A stretch of DNA of 64,000 bases from Boesenbergia rotunda (GCA_024364735.1 JAGFNQ010001604.1:32237-96236); one strand, 5' to 3'; positions 9,900 to 21,085 are shown, counted from the stretch's first letter. Notes: generated by a model from the sequence alone, not told the origin. Numbers and translations are program-made.

Positions 9900-10730
9900 T
9901 GTAAAATAAAAAATAAGCAGACACTTAAGTAGACAATAAAAATATATAGATGCAACAATCTGATAAGGAAAGAGTAGGGTTAGAATCGTTATCCGGTTGA
10001 AGCGCCGCGCGTGCCGACTGCCCTTAGAGAATTGATTGCCGCCCTATGGTGCAAAGACCTCTGGCAAAACCCTCCCAAGATCCGACAACCACGCGACGTT
10101 CGTAGGTGCACTCCAAGACGAAGCTGCCTCCGGACACAACCTCAGATCGCACAAGGCGAAGCCTCAAGACTCAGAAAATCGAGAAAGAAAGCGAAGGAAA
10201 AAGTATACGCAGACTGAGCAAGGAGATTGAATACCGGAGATGCTTTCTATCCCCCCCTTATATAGATCCGAAGAGGCAATAGAATTGCCTCTTCGGGCTG
10301 AGGAGTCGGTGGTCGCGAGACGTCGCATCGTGCGACACTTGAGGATTTGATTCCTCAGAAAAAGAAAAGAAAAAAAAACAAAATAAAGGAATAAAACCAA
10401 ACCAAATTGGCTTAGGAATCAAATCGAAATCTGCAAAACCAAACCGGGTCGTCGACAAGCGTGAGGCTCACGGGCTGGGGATTTGCACCACCCCCTGCGT
10501 ATGATAATCGCGTGCGTCGCGCCCGATTTATGGATTTCCAGCCCAGATCCCCTGAAACCACCTGGTTTGGGCTCAGCCCGCGCATGCGTATAGGTCTCCT
10601 TAAGCTTTCTAGGCATAGTAGGAATGACTTCATATATAAGGCCTTTCAACTTTCTTAGCTTAGCAATGTGGGACTAAACATATACACCATTTCCTTCAAA
10701 ATAATTTGAAATTCAATACAAAAATCAACA
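9900..10730 (-). mobile_element. Solo LTR, 831 bp, TSD ATTAC
   Basis: Runs from TGTAAAATAA to AAATCAACA, with exact flanking duplication ATTAC at 9895-9899 and 10731-10735. A minus-strand TATATAAGGGGG (10258-10265) and the minus-strand start TGTTGATTTTTG, followed by a TAGTCCCACATTG word, indicate minus orientation. Internal inverted words include GGCAATAGAATTGCC near 10274. Superfamily is not certain; no internal region is left. Confidence 0.8.
10258..10265 (-). promoter_or_regulatory. TATA box of the 9900-10730 LTR
   Basis: Minus-strand CTATATAAGGGGG context in mid-LTR. Confidence 0.45.
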
Positions 10731-10735
10731 ATTAC

Positions 10736-11116
10736 TACCCAAAATAAAATGCCACACGACTGTGGCGTGGGTTGACATGATTGTGTGAAATGACACGACT
10801 GTGCCATGTATTCTCTGCAAGCTTGACATAACCGTGTCGAAAAATACAGTTGTGCTTTGCTATTTTTGAGGGAACACGATTGTTGTTTTGTGTTTTTATT
10901 TTTTTTCTTTCAAACACGACAGTGTGAAATGAAACACCGTCCCTCCAAAAATTGCCACATCCAATCCCAAATGGCATAGCCTAGCCGTGGTTTCTTCTGA
11001 AATGGAGGCACCACTGTGTCAGGATCACAAGACGGTGCCATGTACTTTTGCTGCACCTGCTGAAATTTGGCATGACAATGCTTGATAGGCATAACCCTAC
11101 CGTGTCTTCTATTGCA
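10736..11116. repeat. Retroelement sequence with CACGACNGTG words, left half
   Basis: Repeated words ACACGACTGTG, TGACATGATTGTG, GACATAACCGTGTCG and CACCACTGTGTC occur about every 40-60 nt. The same word family resumes at 13457 (GACACGGTCGTGTC, GACATGGTCGTGCC), showing that 10736-11116 and 13457-13760 were one sequence before the LTR at 11122 inserted. The 13700-13740 part contains GGTTGCCTCCCAAAAAGCG, a motif common in plant Ty3/gypsy elements. Confidence 0.5.
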
Positions 11117-12130
11117 TCAAGTGTTGGAACTTGGATGGCTAGAGAGGGGGTGAATGTAGCCAGACACTTAACCTTTAGCACTTCTCAAATTTCTGCACCT
11201 CAAGTATTAGTAGCACAGCAGAAGCACAAGAAAAACAGAGTTTCAGAAAACTAAACCCTAAAGTAAGCACAAACATAAAACGCTAACAAAGAGGATTTAC
11301 AAGGTTCAGGGATAACTTGCCCCTACTCCTTGGCGTACCCGTAAGGTGGGCGATTCCTTGATCGTCGGCAGATCAAACACTGAAAAATCCGGATAAAATA
11401 CAACCTCCTTCTCGGTGAAGTAACCTCTCCGCAGCGTTTCGAAATGAATCAAGTATAGAGTACAGGAAACACAAGAAGGATCTTACTTAGCACTTAGAAC
11501 CACAAGAACACAAGCAAACTTCACCCGAGCTCCACTCAGCGCAGATCTCACGCAAGAAACCCCTTCTTCGTGTCTTCTCGTTGATGGACTCGCCAAGCTT
11601 CTTGATTCTCTTCCAAATGCTCAAGTAACACAAGGTTGCTTCAAGGATCGCAATTGCTTGCTCAAGATGATGGAACAACAGATCGCACAAGCACAATGTG
11701 GAGAACTAATCGCGTGCAAGAACTGATCTCCGCAAGCTCTACATAGCTCTTCTCCGCTACGCAGCTTAAGTCTCTCCACTGATCGCCAGGTCACCACCTC
11801 ACTGCAGCCTCCAGCTGCTCACCTACAACAGCCAGCTACCACTGAGCTCTTCCTGGACTCCCTGAGCTTCTCTCAGCCATGCTCTAGTCAGCAGCTCCAG
11901 TCAGCAGTCAACGTCCGTTGCAACCTGAGATGGAAAACGGACAAACCTGCTCCAAGGAAAGACCTCCATTAACTCTCCTTGAGTGTTTGAATCCATCCCT
12001 GTCACCTGCACACTTAATCAGATCATTAGCACAACAAATCAGTAGAGAATCAAGTATCAGAGATTAAGCGCAGAGAAATCAGATGTGTTCAGACGCGATC
12101 AGAGCATCTGACAGTGCATTTTGAATTAAA

Positions 12131-12661
12131 GTGATCGGTCACCGGACCGATCCAGGGCTCGTGGATCGGTCAACAGACTGATCCACAACTTTGCTGGGAC
12201 TCCCAGCTTTCTCGGCCACACGAGCCTGATCGGTCACCAGACCGATCAGGCTGTGACCTGATCGGTCACTAGACCGATCAGGAACCCCTCCGACCGATCA
12301 GGCTCCAGCCTGATTGGTTATAGGACGGAGTCCACGACACTTGATCGTTCACCAGAACGATCTGATCAGTGTTCCAGATCGGTCACCAAACCGATCAGGA
12401 GCAGATCAGTAAGGTTCCCAAAACCTACTGGATGCTCCCTGATCGATCACCGGACCGATCAGGAGCCTAGCAGTGAGTGAACTGCATGCTCCCTGATCGG
12501 TCGCCGGACCGATCAGGAGCTGAGCAGTAGCCTAACAAGGTCACTGTGTGTTCCCTGATCGGTCACCAGACCGATCAGTCATCGCTGGATCGGTCACCAG
12601 ACTGATCCACGAGGGAACACCGTGCCAACTTCCCTGATCGGTCACCAGACCGATCCAGACA
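12131..12661 (-). repeat. GATCGGTCACC…GGACCGATC dyad array
   Basis: Roughly ten copies of a 20-22 nt dyad: CTGATCGGTCACC, then A/G-GACCGATCAG. Arms are 8 bp (GATCGGTC/GACCGATC) with a short ACCRG/ACCAR centre. Copies are separated by 20-45 nt unrelated spacers. Several copies show arm decay at CpG sites (GATTGGTTATAGGACGG). Confidence 0.88.
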
Positions 12662-12744
12662 AGGTCAAAGCCATTCTAAGTCACGAGAACCGGCCTCCAG
12701 CCCATCTCTGACTCGTGCTTGATCCCTCGGACCAAGACTCCATG

Positions 12745-13340
12745 CCTAGCTTCACTCACCGGGACTTCAACCTAGCCCTCCAAGCTAGGACCTAGCTTCA
12801 CTCACCAGGGTTTCGGTCACCCGGCTTCACTCACCGGGACCCGGCTTCACTCACCGGGATTTTAACCTAGCTTCACTCACTAGGATTTCAATCACCTGGC
12901 TTCACTCACCAAGATCCGACTTCACTCATCGGGATTTCAACCTAGCTTCACTCACTAGGATTTCACTCACCAGGACCCGACTTCACTCACCGGGAATTCA
13001 ACCTACCTTCAATCACTAGGATTTCACTCACCTGGCTTCACTCACCAGGACCCGGCTTCACTCACCGGGATTTCAACCTAGCTTCACTCACTAGGATTTC
13101 ACTCACCTGGCTTCACTCACCAGGACCCGGCTTCACTCACCGGGATTTCTACCTAGCTTCACTCACTAGGATTTCACTCACCTGGCTTCACTCACCAGGA
13201 CCCGGCTTCACTCACCGGGATTTCACACCTAGCCCTCCAAGATAGGACTTTTCACACCTAGCCCTCCAAGCTAGGACTTTTTCACACCTAACCCTCCAAG
13301 TTAGGACTTTTCACACCTAGCCCTCCAAGCTAGGACTTTT
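12745..13340 (-). repeat. Hairpin array with constant loop CTTCACTCA and alternating stems
   Basis: About 20 hairpins of 5-bp stem plus 9-nt loop CTTCACTCA. Stems are CCTAG/CTAGG, CCTGG/CCAGG or CCCGG/CCGGG, usually cycling in that order with a ~75-nt higher-order period. The last part (13226-13334) switches to a 6-bp stem and 7-nt loop CCTCCAA, with stems CCTAGC/GCTAGG and CCTAAC/GTTAGG, again compensatory. A few copies are mismatched (for example CCTAG with CCGGG near 12745, CCCGA with CCGGG near 12977). Confidence 0.85.
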
Positions 13341-13456
13341 CCCATACCAGCGTGCGATCTCCCGATCCACCTGGACTTAATCCGAATCCATTCAACTAAA
13401 CTTAAATCGTTGTCAACACCAAAACAACAATCGGGTCAGACTGCATCAACATCAAG

Positions 13457-13911
13457 GACATGATAGTGGCTGATAGACACGGTCGTGTCTGGTAGACATG
13501 GTCGTGCCATGGGGTTTGCTACCCATGTCTCAGCTTGGCACAACCGTGCTCCTTAAGCACGACTTTCATTCATTTCTTCTTCCCAAAAACCTCCACTCCC
13601 ATGTAATAAACCACGACCAGCTTGTATAGGTTGAAAATCTTGAAAACACAAGAAAATTCAAATAAGACTCAAAATAAAGAAGCTAAAAGAATAAGAAAAT
13701 AAACGCTTAGGTTGCCTCCCAAAAAGCGTTCATTTAGGGTCATAAGCTCGACCCTAATTCAACTTAACTAGGAGCTTTTGCCTTGAAGAGTTGGTATTCC
13801 CCTCCAATGTGGCAACTTCTCATAAAAGTGCAAGTTTTAAATCAAGATTATTTGCAAGATAAGAAAATACAAAATTTAAAAGAAAGAAAGAAAATGCAAA
13901 AATAAGTGAGA

Positions 13912-13943
<32 letters not shown>

Positions 13944-13954
13944 TCCACTGAGAA
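13457..13954. repeat. Retroelement sequence, right half, plus TG/AG microsatellite
   Basis: Continuation of the CACGACNGTG-word sequence (see 10736-11116). It includes GGTTGCCTCCCAAAAAGCG (about 13710) and a (TG)n(AG)n microsatellite at 13912-13942. No gene. Confidence 0.5.
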
Positions 13955-14172
13955 GGGGACGTTTGGTTTGCTCCATTTTCTATTTTCATTTTCCAGAAAA
14001 TCGTATTTTCTTATTTTCTTACAAATGATTTTCTTTCATTCTCTAGTTTTCCAGAAAACGCTATATCTTTTTCTGGAAAACAAAGCTGGAAAATACAAAC
14101 CAAACACGTTTTCCAGAAAATCATATTTTCTACAAAAAATGAAAACGAAAAACAAGCAAACCAAACACCCCC
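13955..14172. mobile_element. MITE, Tourist/Harbinger-like
   Basis: 218-bp element with imperfect terminal inverted repeats GGGGACGTTTGGTTTGC and (reverse complement of the right end) GGGGGTGTTTGGTTTGC, the type usual for PIF/Harbinger MITEs. The interior is AT-rich with repeated TTTTCCAGAAAA words in both orientations. No clean 3-bp TSD seen, so class assignment is tentative. Confidence 0.6.
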
Positions 14173-14769
14173 TAAATGAGTTGATGAATTAGTTTGGGAA
14201 AAATTTTAGGGTTTTAGTTTCATCGTAATGCTAGTTAATATACTATGAATTGTTCATTTCATATCCTCTATGTTTATGCTCTTGTAGGGATTCTAACTAA
14301 ATATTAATATAACTTTGCGACTATTGCATCAGAGTGTTCACCCTGTCGAGGTTCAATTTTATTAAGTAGAAGAGGTAATATAGAAAGTTCGATTAAAGGG
14401 ATACCCCTTGTCACGTAAGGCCCCTCCGATCATATAGTATAAATTATACAGGTCACTTCCTAACATAGAATTGTGAAAAATTTATTAGGCTCTAATTAGA
14501 TAATCCCTTGTAGGGAATTGACCTCCATTTTCAAAGGGATATTTTAGAAAGTTCGATTAAAGAGATACCCTCTATTACTAAGAGCTCTCCGATCATACAA
14601 TCTAAAGTATCTCCCCTACATGGTGACAAACATTCTACATCTATTCAATCAAACACACAATTAATTAACCATTCTTCACACACACATTTAATCAAATAAT
14701 AACAAGGCATAAGCATGCCATTGAAATAGAAAATTGGCAAATCCATAGTGTTTATATCAATTTCACATC
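14173..14769. other. Retroelement-derived host sequence of the next insertion
   Basis: No gene. Contains two copies of an ~165-nt direct repeat sharing AGAAAGTTCGATTAAAG-GATACC and CTCCGATCATA (about 14376 and 14541). Continues after the inserted element at 19617. Confidence 0.4.
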
Positions 14770-14774
14770 ATAAT

Positions 14775-15598
14775 TGTTAGGATCGATACGCCTTGCTAGA
14801 GGGGGTGAATAGCAATTCTCTAAATACTTGTTCCTACATGGTTAGTTTGCACAGCAGAAATAATAGTAAAACAATAATAAAATCACTAACCAATGCTAAC
14901 ACGGCGATTTTAGTTGGTATCCACCCCGGTCGGGTGACTAATCCAACAATCCGTCGGTGGATCAAGCCCCGGATAACCTCCGGCTAGAACTCGTCGCTCC
15001 TTGTGGGTGGAGAAACCTCGCCACAACACCAAGGACACTTCCTGAGCATACAAGACTACTAACTTGCCCTATCCAAGCAAGTTTCGTCAAGAAACTCAAC
15101 CACCACGAAGTCCTCTTTAAATAGGACTCGGGGATGATTTCTCGCTACCAGTCCACTGCCCTCAGGGCAGTCGACTGGTGCCAGCCAAATTCGACCGTTG
15201 ACACCCCAACGTTCGAATTTGCCAGCTCACCAGCCACCTACCAGTCGACTGCTCCCAGAGTAGTCGACTGGTCCCCAGCTGAATCCCTTCCCGAGTACAT
15301 TCACACAGCACTCGATCCTCACGACTCGACTGACTCCTCCTCCGTAGCCTCGACTGTTGCCTTCGCGCCCTCTTCATCTTCGGCTCCCGTCCCTCGGATG
15401 CACGCAAGCCTCCAGCTTGCCTCCATGCCATCCTTCACGTACCGAGGCTGTCCAGTCAAGTCCATATGTGTAACATGTACAACCTGCACACTCAACATAC
15501 ACATATGAGATAATAAGGGTAAACCTAACTTAAACCCTTTGCCCAAACATCAAAACCCATGGTCACACCGGACCATCTTAGGGTCGATTGCTCCAACA
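14775..15598 (-). repeat. 3' LTR of the non-autonomous copia element
   Basis: TGTTAGGATCG…GATTGCTCCAACA, 824 bp. On the minus strand it contains GTGTGCAGG (about 15486-15494), the hairpin GCAAGC-CTCCA-GCTTGC counterpart near 15400, CAGTCGACTG dyads (15145-15265) and a TATTTAAA TATA-like word (15116-15124). Confidence 0.9.
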
Positions 15599-15612
15599 AT
15601 CTCCCCCTTTTT
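15599..15612 (-). other. Polypurine tract
   Basis: Minus-strand AAAAAGGGGGAGAT abutting the 3' LTR. Confidence 0.85.
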
Positions 15613-15719
15613 GATGTTTGGCAATCCGTTTAAGTTAGGAAAGCAAGATAGTAGTAAATAGCAAAAACCATGCTAAATGAATGCATATGCAATGCATAAT
15701 TGGATCCTATCCCAAGGCA

Positions 15720-15872
15720 TCCCACACCTAACCCTCCAAGTTATGAATTTTACACCTAGCCCTCCAAGCTAGGAATTTCACCACCTAACCCTCCAAGTTA
15801 AGATTTTTCGACACCTAACCCTCCAAGTTAGGAATTTTCCCACCTAGCCCTCCAAGCTAGGATTTTTCCACA
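15720..15872 (-). repeat. Hairpins CCTARC-CCTCCAA-GYTAGG inside the copia element
   Basis: Five tandem hairpins with the loop CCTCCAA and stems CCTAAC/GTTAGG or CCTAGC/GCTAGG (one or two decayed), spaced ~27 nt. Identical in design to 13226-13334 in a different LTR family, but located in the 3' internal region between gag and PPT. Confidence 0.75.
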
Positions 15873-16204
15873 CAAACCGGGCTTTTTAAAGCTTCTCCCA
15901 AGCTCCACCTACATTGGACTTACACAGGCTTTTTAAGAACCTCTCCAAGGTTCCCCTTACTCCAAGAAGGGAGCAATCATGCTCCCCCTTAAGCATAGCT
16001 CCCCCTAATCCTAGGGTTTTTGGCAAAGGTATTAGTTTCCCACTTAAACCCAATATTTCTCCCCCTTTGCCACACATCAAAAAGAACCCAATAATATCCC
16101 AATTATTAGTTCTTAACATCCCCAATGACCCTAAACACAGTGTACTAGGCCCCCATACACTGGTTCCTTGTCATTTGGACTCCAAACCAGCTGCTGATAC
16201 ACAA

Positions 16205-17010
16205 ATCAGCCTCTGGCAGTCGACTGGCAACAGTGTCAGTCGACTAATACGCCTAAAATCTGATTTTCTGGTCGAATTTCAGAAACGCGCCAGAAATTTC
16301 ACAAATTTTCAAAAATTTCCAAACTTCGTGGACACCTTTGTGGAACCTATACCTACTTGGGAAAAATACATCTACCCATGTATCTATCACCATTCCCAAG
16401 TTTGACACAACACTCAAAAATTTCAAAATGAGAATCAAGGCAACTAGGAGGCAACCTCCCCCTTTACCCATGTCTTCTCCCAATTTTCATTTTTCCCAGG
16501 CTAAGTTCTACCCGACTTAACCTCCTAAACACCATGTTGAGTTATCCCCAACCCAACATCCGAGTTCTTCCCCTTTTTGACACCATTAAGGCTTGCTCCC
16601 AAGCAACCTTTCTTCTAGTGCCAATTAGAACTCTACAAAACCTAAAATATTCTAAAGTTTACAAACACACTTGCTTGGATATACCCTATCCTAGAAAAAT
16701 ATGATATCATGAAAATATCAAGTGTGTTTGACTTTTGGTACACATCTAAATTCCTTAAAAGATTTGACATTTTGAAATCAAGTCATTATTCCTTGTGTTT
16801 GCCTCTTCTAACCCTTTCAAATTGACACAAGGAATTGTCCTCAACTCTAAGGTTCATCCATAATTCCAAGTGTTTCTGAAAAAAAAACCTTCAGAAATCA
16901 CTTAATAACACTCTGCCCAGACCACCAGTCGACTGCCCCCATGGGCAGTCGATTGCCAAACTTCACAGAAAGTTTTCGGGCTGATAGCAGTCAACTGCCC
17001 AAATGGGCAG
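16205..17010 (-). repeat. Scattered CAGTCGACTG dyads in the copia element interior
   Basis: Pairs of CAGTCGACTG or one-base variants at about 16210-16245, 16926-16957 and 16987-17015, each pair enclosing a GC-rich spacer such as CCCCCATGGG. The flanking sequence (TTTCAGAAATGCCC…AAAATTTCNNAACTTCGTGG-like) is itself repeated twice, so this is an internal ~800-nt degenerate duplication. Confidence 0.65.
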
Positions 17011-17743
17011 TCGACTGCCACCTGAATTTCAGGTTTTTCAGCCAACTTTCAGAAATGCCCTAAAAATTCTACAAATCTCCAAAAAATATGAAATTTTGTG
17101 GGAGATTTGTGAAGCCAATATCTACTTGGGAAAAATATGTTTCCAAATAAATGTACTCCAAATCCCAAGATTGGCACGAAATCCTACTTCTTCTAAAAAG
17201 TATCAAATAAGCTCATCCTAAAAGTGCTAATTCTCACTTCTTTTCAATGCATCCACTTCTCCTTGATCACAACTCATTTATATCATTGAATTATATGGTG
17301 TTCCACCATTAAACCTCAATTTTATGAATTTTAACCCTCTTTTCACCTTTTTCTCCCTAAATTCTCATTTTAATGTGCCAAAATCTAGGAGTAAGACTTA
17401 TCCAAGTCTTCCAACCTCTTTGGCACATTTCACCTAATTTCCTAAGGGAGAAACTTTTGAGATCCATCTACCATGGACCCCAAAGGCTTCTAGAGCTCCC
17501 CCTTGAGCTCTTAGCCTTAGCCACCTCCCTAGGTGACTCAATCCATACTAGGCCACACCGGTGTGCCACCGGTGACTCTTGGCCTACAAAATTGACCTTT
17601 TTACCTTTGGACACCTTGCTCTTGGTTAGGTCACTCTTTTTACCCTTGGATGGCATCCCCTTGCCATCCTTGGACCTTCCCTCCTTACTAAGATTCTATG
17701 TTTTCCCAACATACTTCTTTCCATTGCCCTTGGAGGTCTTAGA

Positions 17744-18406
17744 TCAGTACCCCAATCTCGATCTATCATAGTTGGGTTTGATGCTGCCCAACACCATGTC
17801 TAAGCCCTTAGATCCAATCGTGAATCTTTCTAGAGCTTTTTCTAATGTATCAAGTCTTGCCCTCAAGGCTTGATTTTCCCTTTCTAGGCCTTGAACCCTA
17901 GAGTCCATATGTCCACCCTTGGTGTGAAAGTGCCCCATCTCTCCACACGTAAAGCATCTAATCTTCTTCCTCCGTTCTTGGGCTCCTCCATTCCTACAAT
18001 TTATGTTAGATTCAAATCGAATGGACCCGGGTTTAGAAGTTACCTCTCTTTTACCTTTTGGACACTTGTCCTTGTAGTGCCCCTTTTCATTACACCCAAA
18101 GCATGTAATGTGGTCCTTTCTCTTGGCTTTGGTGGAGGTAGATGCTAGGTTGACTACTTCATCAACTTTTGACGATGTGGAGGCTTCCTCTTGATCATGT
18201 GTAGATGAGGGTCTCTCCTCCCCCTCAATCCTTGAGGTGGTGATCTCTTCTTCTTCTTCTCTTGAGGAGGTCGATGATCTTTCACTTAGCTCCTTCTCCT
18301 CACTTGAAGAAGTTGACACTTCTTCCTCCTCGTGAGCTATTGAGCCCATTTCCTTGGGCTCTTCCACCACTTGACCTTGTGTAGGGTTTTTATGAAATTC
18401 CACCAA
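17744..18406 (-). pseudogene. gag C-terminal part with two zinc knuckles
   Basis: 220-codon open stretch with a Ser/Glu-rich acidic region, then two CCHC-type zinc knuckles: CFGCNEKGHYKDKC (complete CX2CX4HX4C) and CFTCGEMGHF, whose final cysteine is missing (HTKGGH). A coiled-coil-like segment follows (LERENQALRARLDTLEKALE). This is the nucleocapsid portion of a Ty1/copia Gag. It is separated from the N-terminal part at 18442-18714 by a stop or frameshift, so no full Gag is made. Confidence 0.75.
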
Positions 18407-18441
18407 CTTGGTCCATAATTCGTGTGTATTCTTATAATTCC

Positions 18442-18714
18442 CTACACACTCAAAATGTTGTTAAGCAAAAGATTTATTAATATACTCATTACCTTCTCAT
18501 TTGCCTTTGATTGCCCTTGTTGTTCTTGAGTCCAATATCTTGGGCGGAGCTTCTTCCCATGCTTGTCTCTTGGAATTTCAAATGGTTCTTCAAGCACCAT
18601 CATGCACTCCCACTCCATCATCAGCCACGCCTCCATTCTTAACTTCCAACGCCCGAAGTCTTCATGGTCGTAGATCGGTGGAGTGTATATGTCGTCCCCA
18701 AGTTTGTCTTCCAT
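18442..18714 (-). pseudogene. gag N-terminal part
   Basis: 90-codon open stretch starting MEDKLGDDIYTPPIYDHEDF, with the typical copia-Gag N-terminus (W-x-x-RMEAWL after a short leader). Starts about 75 bp inside the 5' LTR, where gag should begin. Ends prematurely at a stop before the region at 18406. Confidence 0.7.
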
Positions 18715-18774
18715 GATTCTTCACCTCTAGCGGTTGCTCCCTCGGCGGTTAGTCTGATCAAGAGCAGTCCTTCA

Positions 18775-18785
18775 CTCTGATACCA
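18775..18785 (-). other. Primer-binding site (tRNA-iMet)
   Basis: Minus-strand TGGTATCAGAG, two bases inside the 5' LTR end: the standard Ty1/copia PBS. Confidence 0.9.
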
Positions 18786-18787
18786 AT

Positions 18788-19611
18788 TGTTAGGATCGAT
18801 ACGCCTTGCTAGAGGGGGTGAATAGCAATTCTCCGAATTCTTGTTCCTACACGGTTAGTTTGCACAGCGGAAATAATAGTAAAACAATAATAAAATCACT
18901 AACCAATGCTAACACGGCGATTTTAGTTGGTATCCACCCCGGTCGGGTGACTAATCCAACAATCCGTCGGTGGATCAAGCCCCGGATAACCTCCGGCTAG
19001 AACTCGTCGCTCCTTGTGGGTGGAGAAACCTCACCACAACACCAAGGACACTTCCTGAGTATACAAGACTACTAACTTGCCCTATCCAAGCAAGTTTCGT
19101 CAAGAAACTCAGCCACCACGAAGTACTCTTTAAATAGGACTCGGGGCTGATTTCTCGCTACCAGTCGACTGCCCCCAGGGTAGTCGACTGGTGCCAGCCA
19201 AATTCGACCGTTGACACCCCAACGTTAGAATTTGCCAGCTCACCAGCCACCTACCAGTCGACTGCTCCCAGAGCAGTCGATTGGTCCCCAGCTGAATCCC
19301 TTCCCGAGTACATTCACACAGCACTCGATCCTCACGACTCGACTGACTCCTCCTCCACAGCCTCGACTGTTGCCTTCGCGCCCTCTTCATTTTCGGCTCC
19401 TGTCCCTCGGATGCACGCAAGCCTCCAGCTTGCCTCCATGCCATCCTTCACGTACCGAGGCCGTCCAGTCAAGTCCATATATGTAACCTGTACAACCTGC
19501 ACACTCAACATACACATATGAGATAACAAGAGTAAACCTAACTTAAACCCTTTGCCCAAACATCAAAACCCATGGTCACACCGGACCATCTTAGGGCCGA
19601 TTGCTCCAACA
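18788..19611 (-). repeat. 5' LTR of the non-autonomous copia element
   Basis: 824 bp, same length as its partner. Dyad copies here are better preserved at some positions and decayed at others, as expected for independent mutation. Confidence 0.9.
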
Positions 19612-19616
19612 ATAAT

Positions 19617-20394
19617 TACTCTCTACATCCTAGAACTCAGAGATATACTCTATAATAAAGGAAATAAAACCCAAAGACATCAAAGAAAACAAGGCACAAC
19701 TCAAATCTAGAAGAAGAGAGGAGAAAGCTTAGTCGGGTGAAATAGGATTCTTCGGGAACCAATCCATGCTAGATAGATGAACGGGTCACTGAAAATGGTC
19801 TCAAATCATCGATAGATTGCACGACTCTTGTGTGGATGTGGACCTTGCAGGTTTTCCTAAAGGGTAAACCCCTTTTATAGATGGGGGTATACAAGAAACC
19901 TTATGGTATATGTCTTTTCTTTTAAAAAAAAATGAGTGGTGAATCCTCTAGGGGCTTTTCAAATATTTTCAAGCATATTGACTTATACTCAATCATCCTA
20001 TAAGTACATCTCCGAGGGAATGTATAGAAAAGATGTCAAAGTATTATCTTCCATGACCAAGATGACTTGAATATCTCAAGTGTAAGGAAATATGTACTCG
20101 AACTACAATGAGATCTTCATTGGCATGTAACAAATCACATGAAGTCTCATAGAAAGTCACATATAATGAACTTACCCTTAAGTAGGTGGCATTAAATGAA
20201 CTTACCCTTAACTAGCATATATATGTTAACTCTCAACATCTCAATGTTTCCAGCTAGTGAGGATCGGTTGCTTGGATGAACCAATAACATATGCTAGTCT
20301 TATAGAATCAATATAATAATGTCTAATTTCATCAATTCATCGACTATAAAAGATTTCAATACGTACATAATTATACATGATGAGATACCCACTA
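19617..20394. other. Retroelement-derived sequence, no gene
   Basis: Continuation of the sequence at 14173-14769 across the copia insertion, then unassigned AT-rich DNA. A minor direct repeat AATGAACTTACCCTTAA-TAG occurs at about 20167 and 20196. Confidence 0.4.
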
Positions 20395-20910
20395 ATTGTG
20401 ATCCAATTATAATTTTTCTCATGCTGTATAATGTATTGTGAACTTCAGTAATGGAGTTAAGATCAAATCACATACATATAAAATGCACACTCAAATAATA
20501 AATTTTTTTATCAAATAAATAATATAATATCGAAGGTGATTGCTTAAGGACACCTCTTAAACATTACTGATTATGATCTAATCATAATTTCTCATATGCT
20601 ATGCATTGTATTATAAATTTTATTAATTGAGTTTAAAATCAAATTATATATATATATATATAAATAATATGTACACTCAAATAATAAATTTTATTTATCA
20701 ATAAATAATATATATCTAAAACAATTGACTTAAAACACCTCTCAAATATTTCTAATTGTAATCCAATTACAATTTATCTATGCTATGCATGCACATTGTA
20801 AAGAGAATTAATTGAGTTTAAGATCAAATCAAATACATATACATTAAAATAGTAAATTTTATTTATCAAATAAATAATATAATATCTGAGACAATTAAAC
20901 TAACGAGATT
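20395..20910. repeat. Degenerate tandem repeat, three units of about 175-185 bp
   Basis: Each unit runs TGTGATCCAATTATAATTT … GAGTTNAAGATCAAATCA … CAAATAATAAATTTTATTTATC-AAATAAATAATATAATATC. Unit starts near 20398, 20573 and 20757. AT-rich and diverged; no coding content. Confidence 0.65.
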
Positions 20911-21085
20911 TAAAATTTTTGTAGATAAAAGTGGATAAATTCTATGGTTTGACTCGTACATTCTGATTACATATTTAGACATTTGGCTTCTTGTCAGCAC
21001 CCCTTGATAAGAGAATGCATTGGAGAATTATCTGAAACCAACATTTGGGCTTCATATGGTTAGCCAGGTTTGAGGTCGGGTTGGG

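Larger units (their letters stand above)
11122..13451 (-). mobile_element. Solo LTR (SIRE-like), 2,330 bp, TSD TCAAG
   Basis: From TGTTGGAACTTGG to GACTGCATCAACA, flanked by exact TCAAG at 11117-11121 and 13452-13456. On the minus strand it starts TGTTGATGCAGTC, runs through a hairpin array (13340-12745) and a GATCGGTC dyad array (12661-12131), has GTGTGCAGG near 12012, and ends with the usual CCCCCTCTCTAGCC…CCAACA block. Unusually long for its class because both arrays are expanded. Confidence 0.88.
14775..19611 (-). mobile_element. Non-autonomous Ty1/copia (SIRE-like) element with two LTRs, TSD ATAAT
   Basis: 4,837-bp element with 824-bp LTRs (14775-15598 and 18788-19611), exact duplication ATAAT at 14770-14774 and 19612-19616, a PBS matching initiator tRNA-Met and a polypurine tract. 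The interior (3.2 kb) holds only a broken gag: no protease, integrase or RT reading frame or motif was seen, so it must have relied on another element's enzymes. The LTRs differ at about 26 positions by eye (~3%), many of them at CpG or TpG, implying an insertion older than the Tat element at 28360. Confidence 0.9.

Noticed and set aside
12131..13340. CRISPR-like array of palindromic repeats with spacers
   Set aside because: Spacers are uneven, repeats vary, and the array lies inside a plant LTR with TSD. CRISPR does not occur in plant nuclear DNA.
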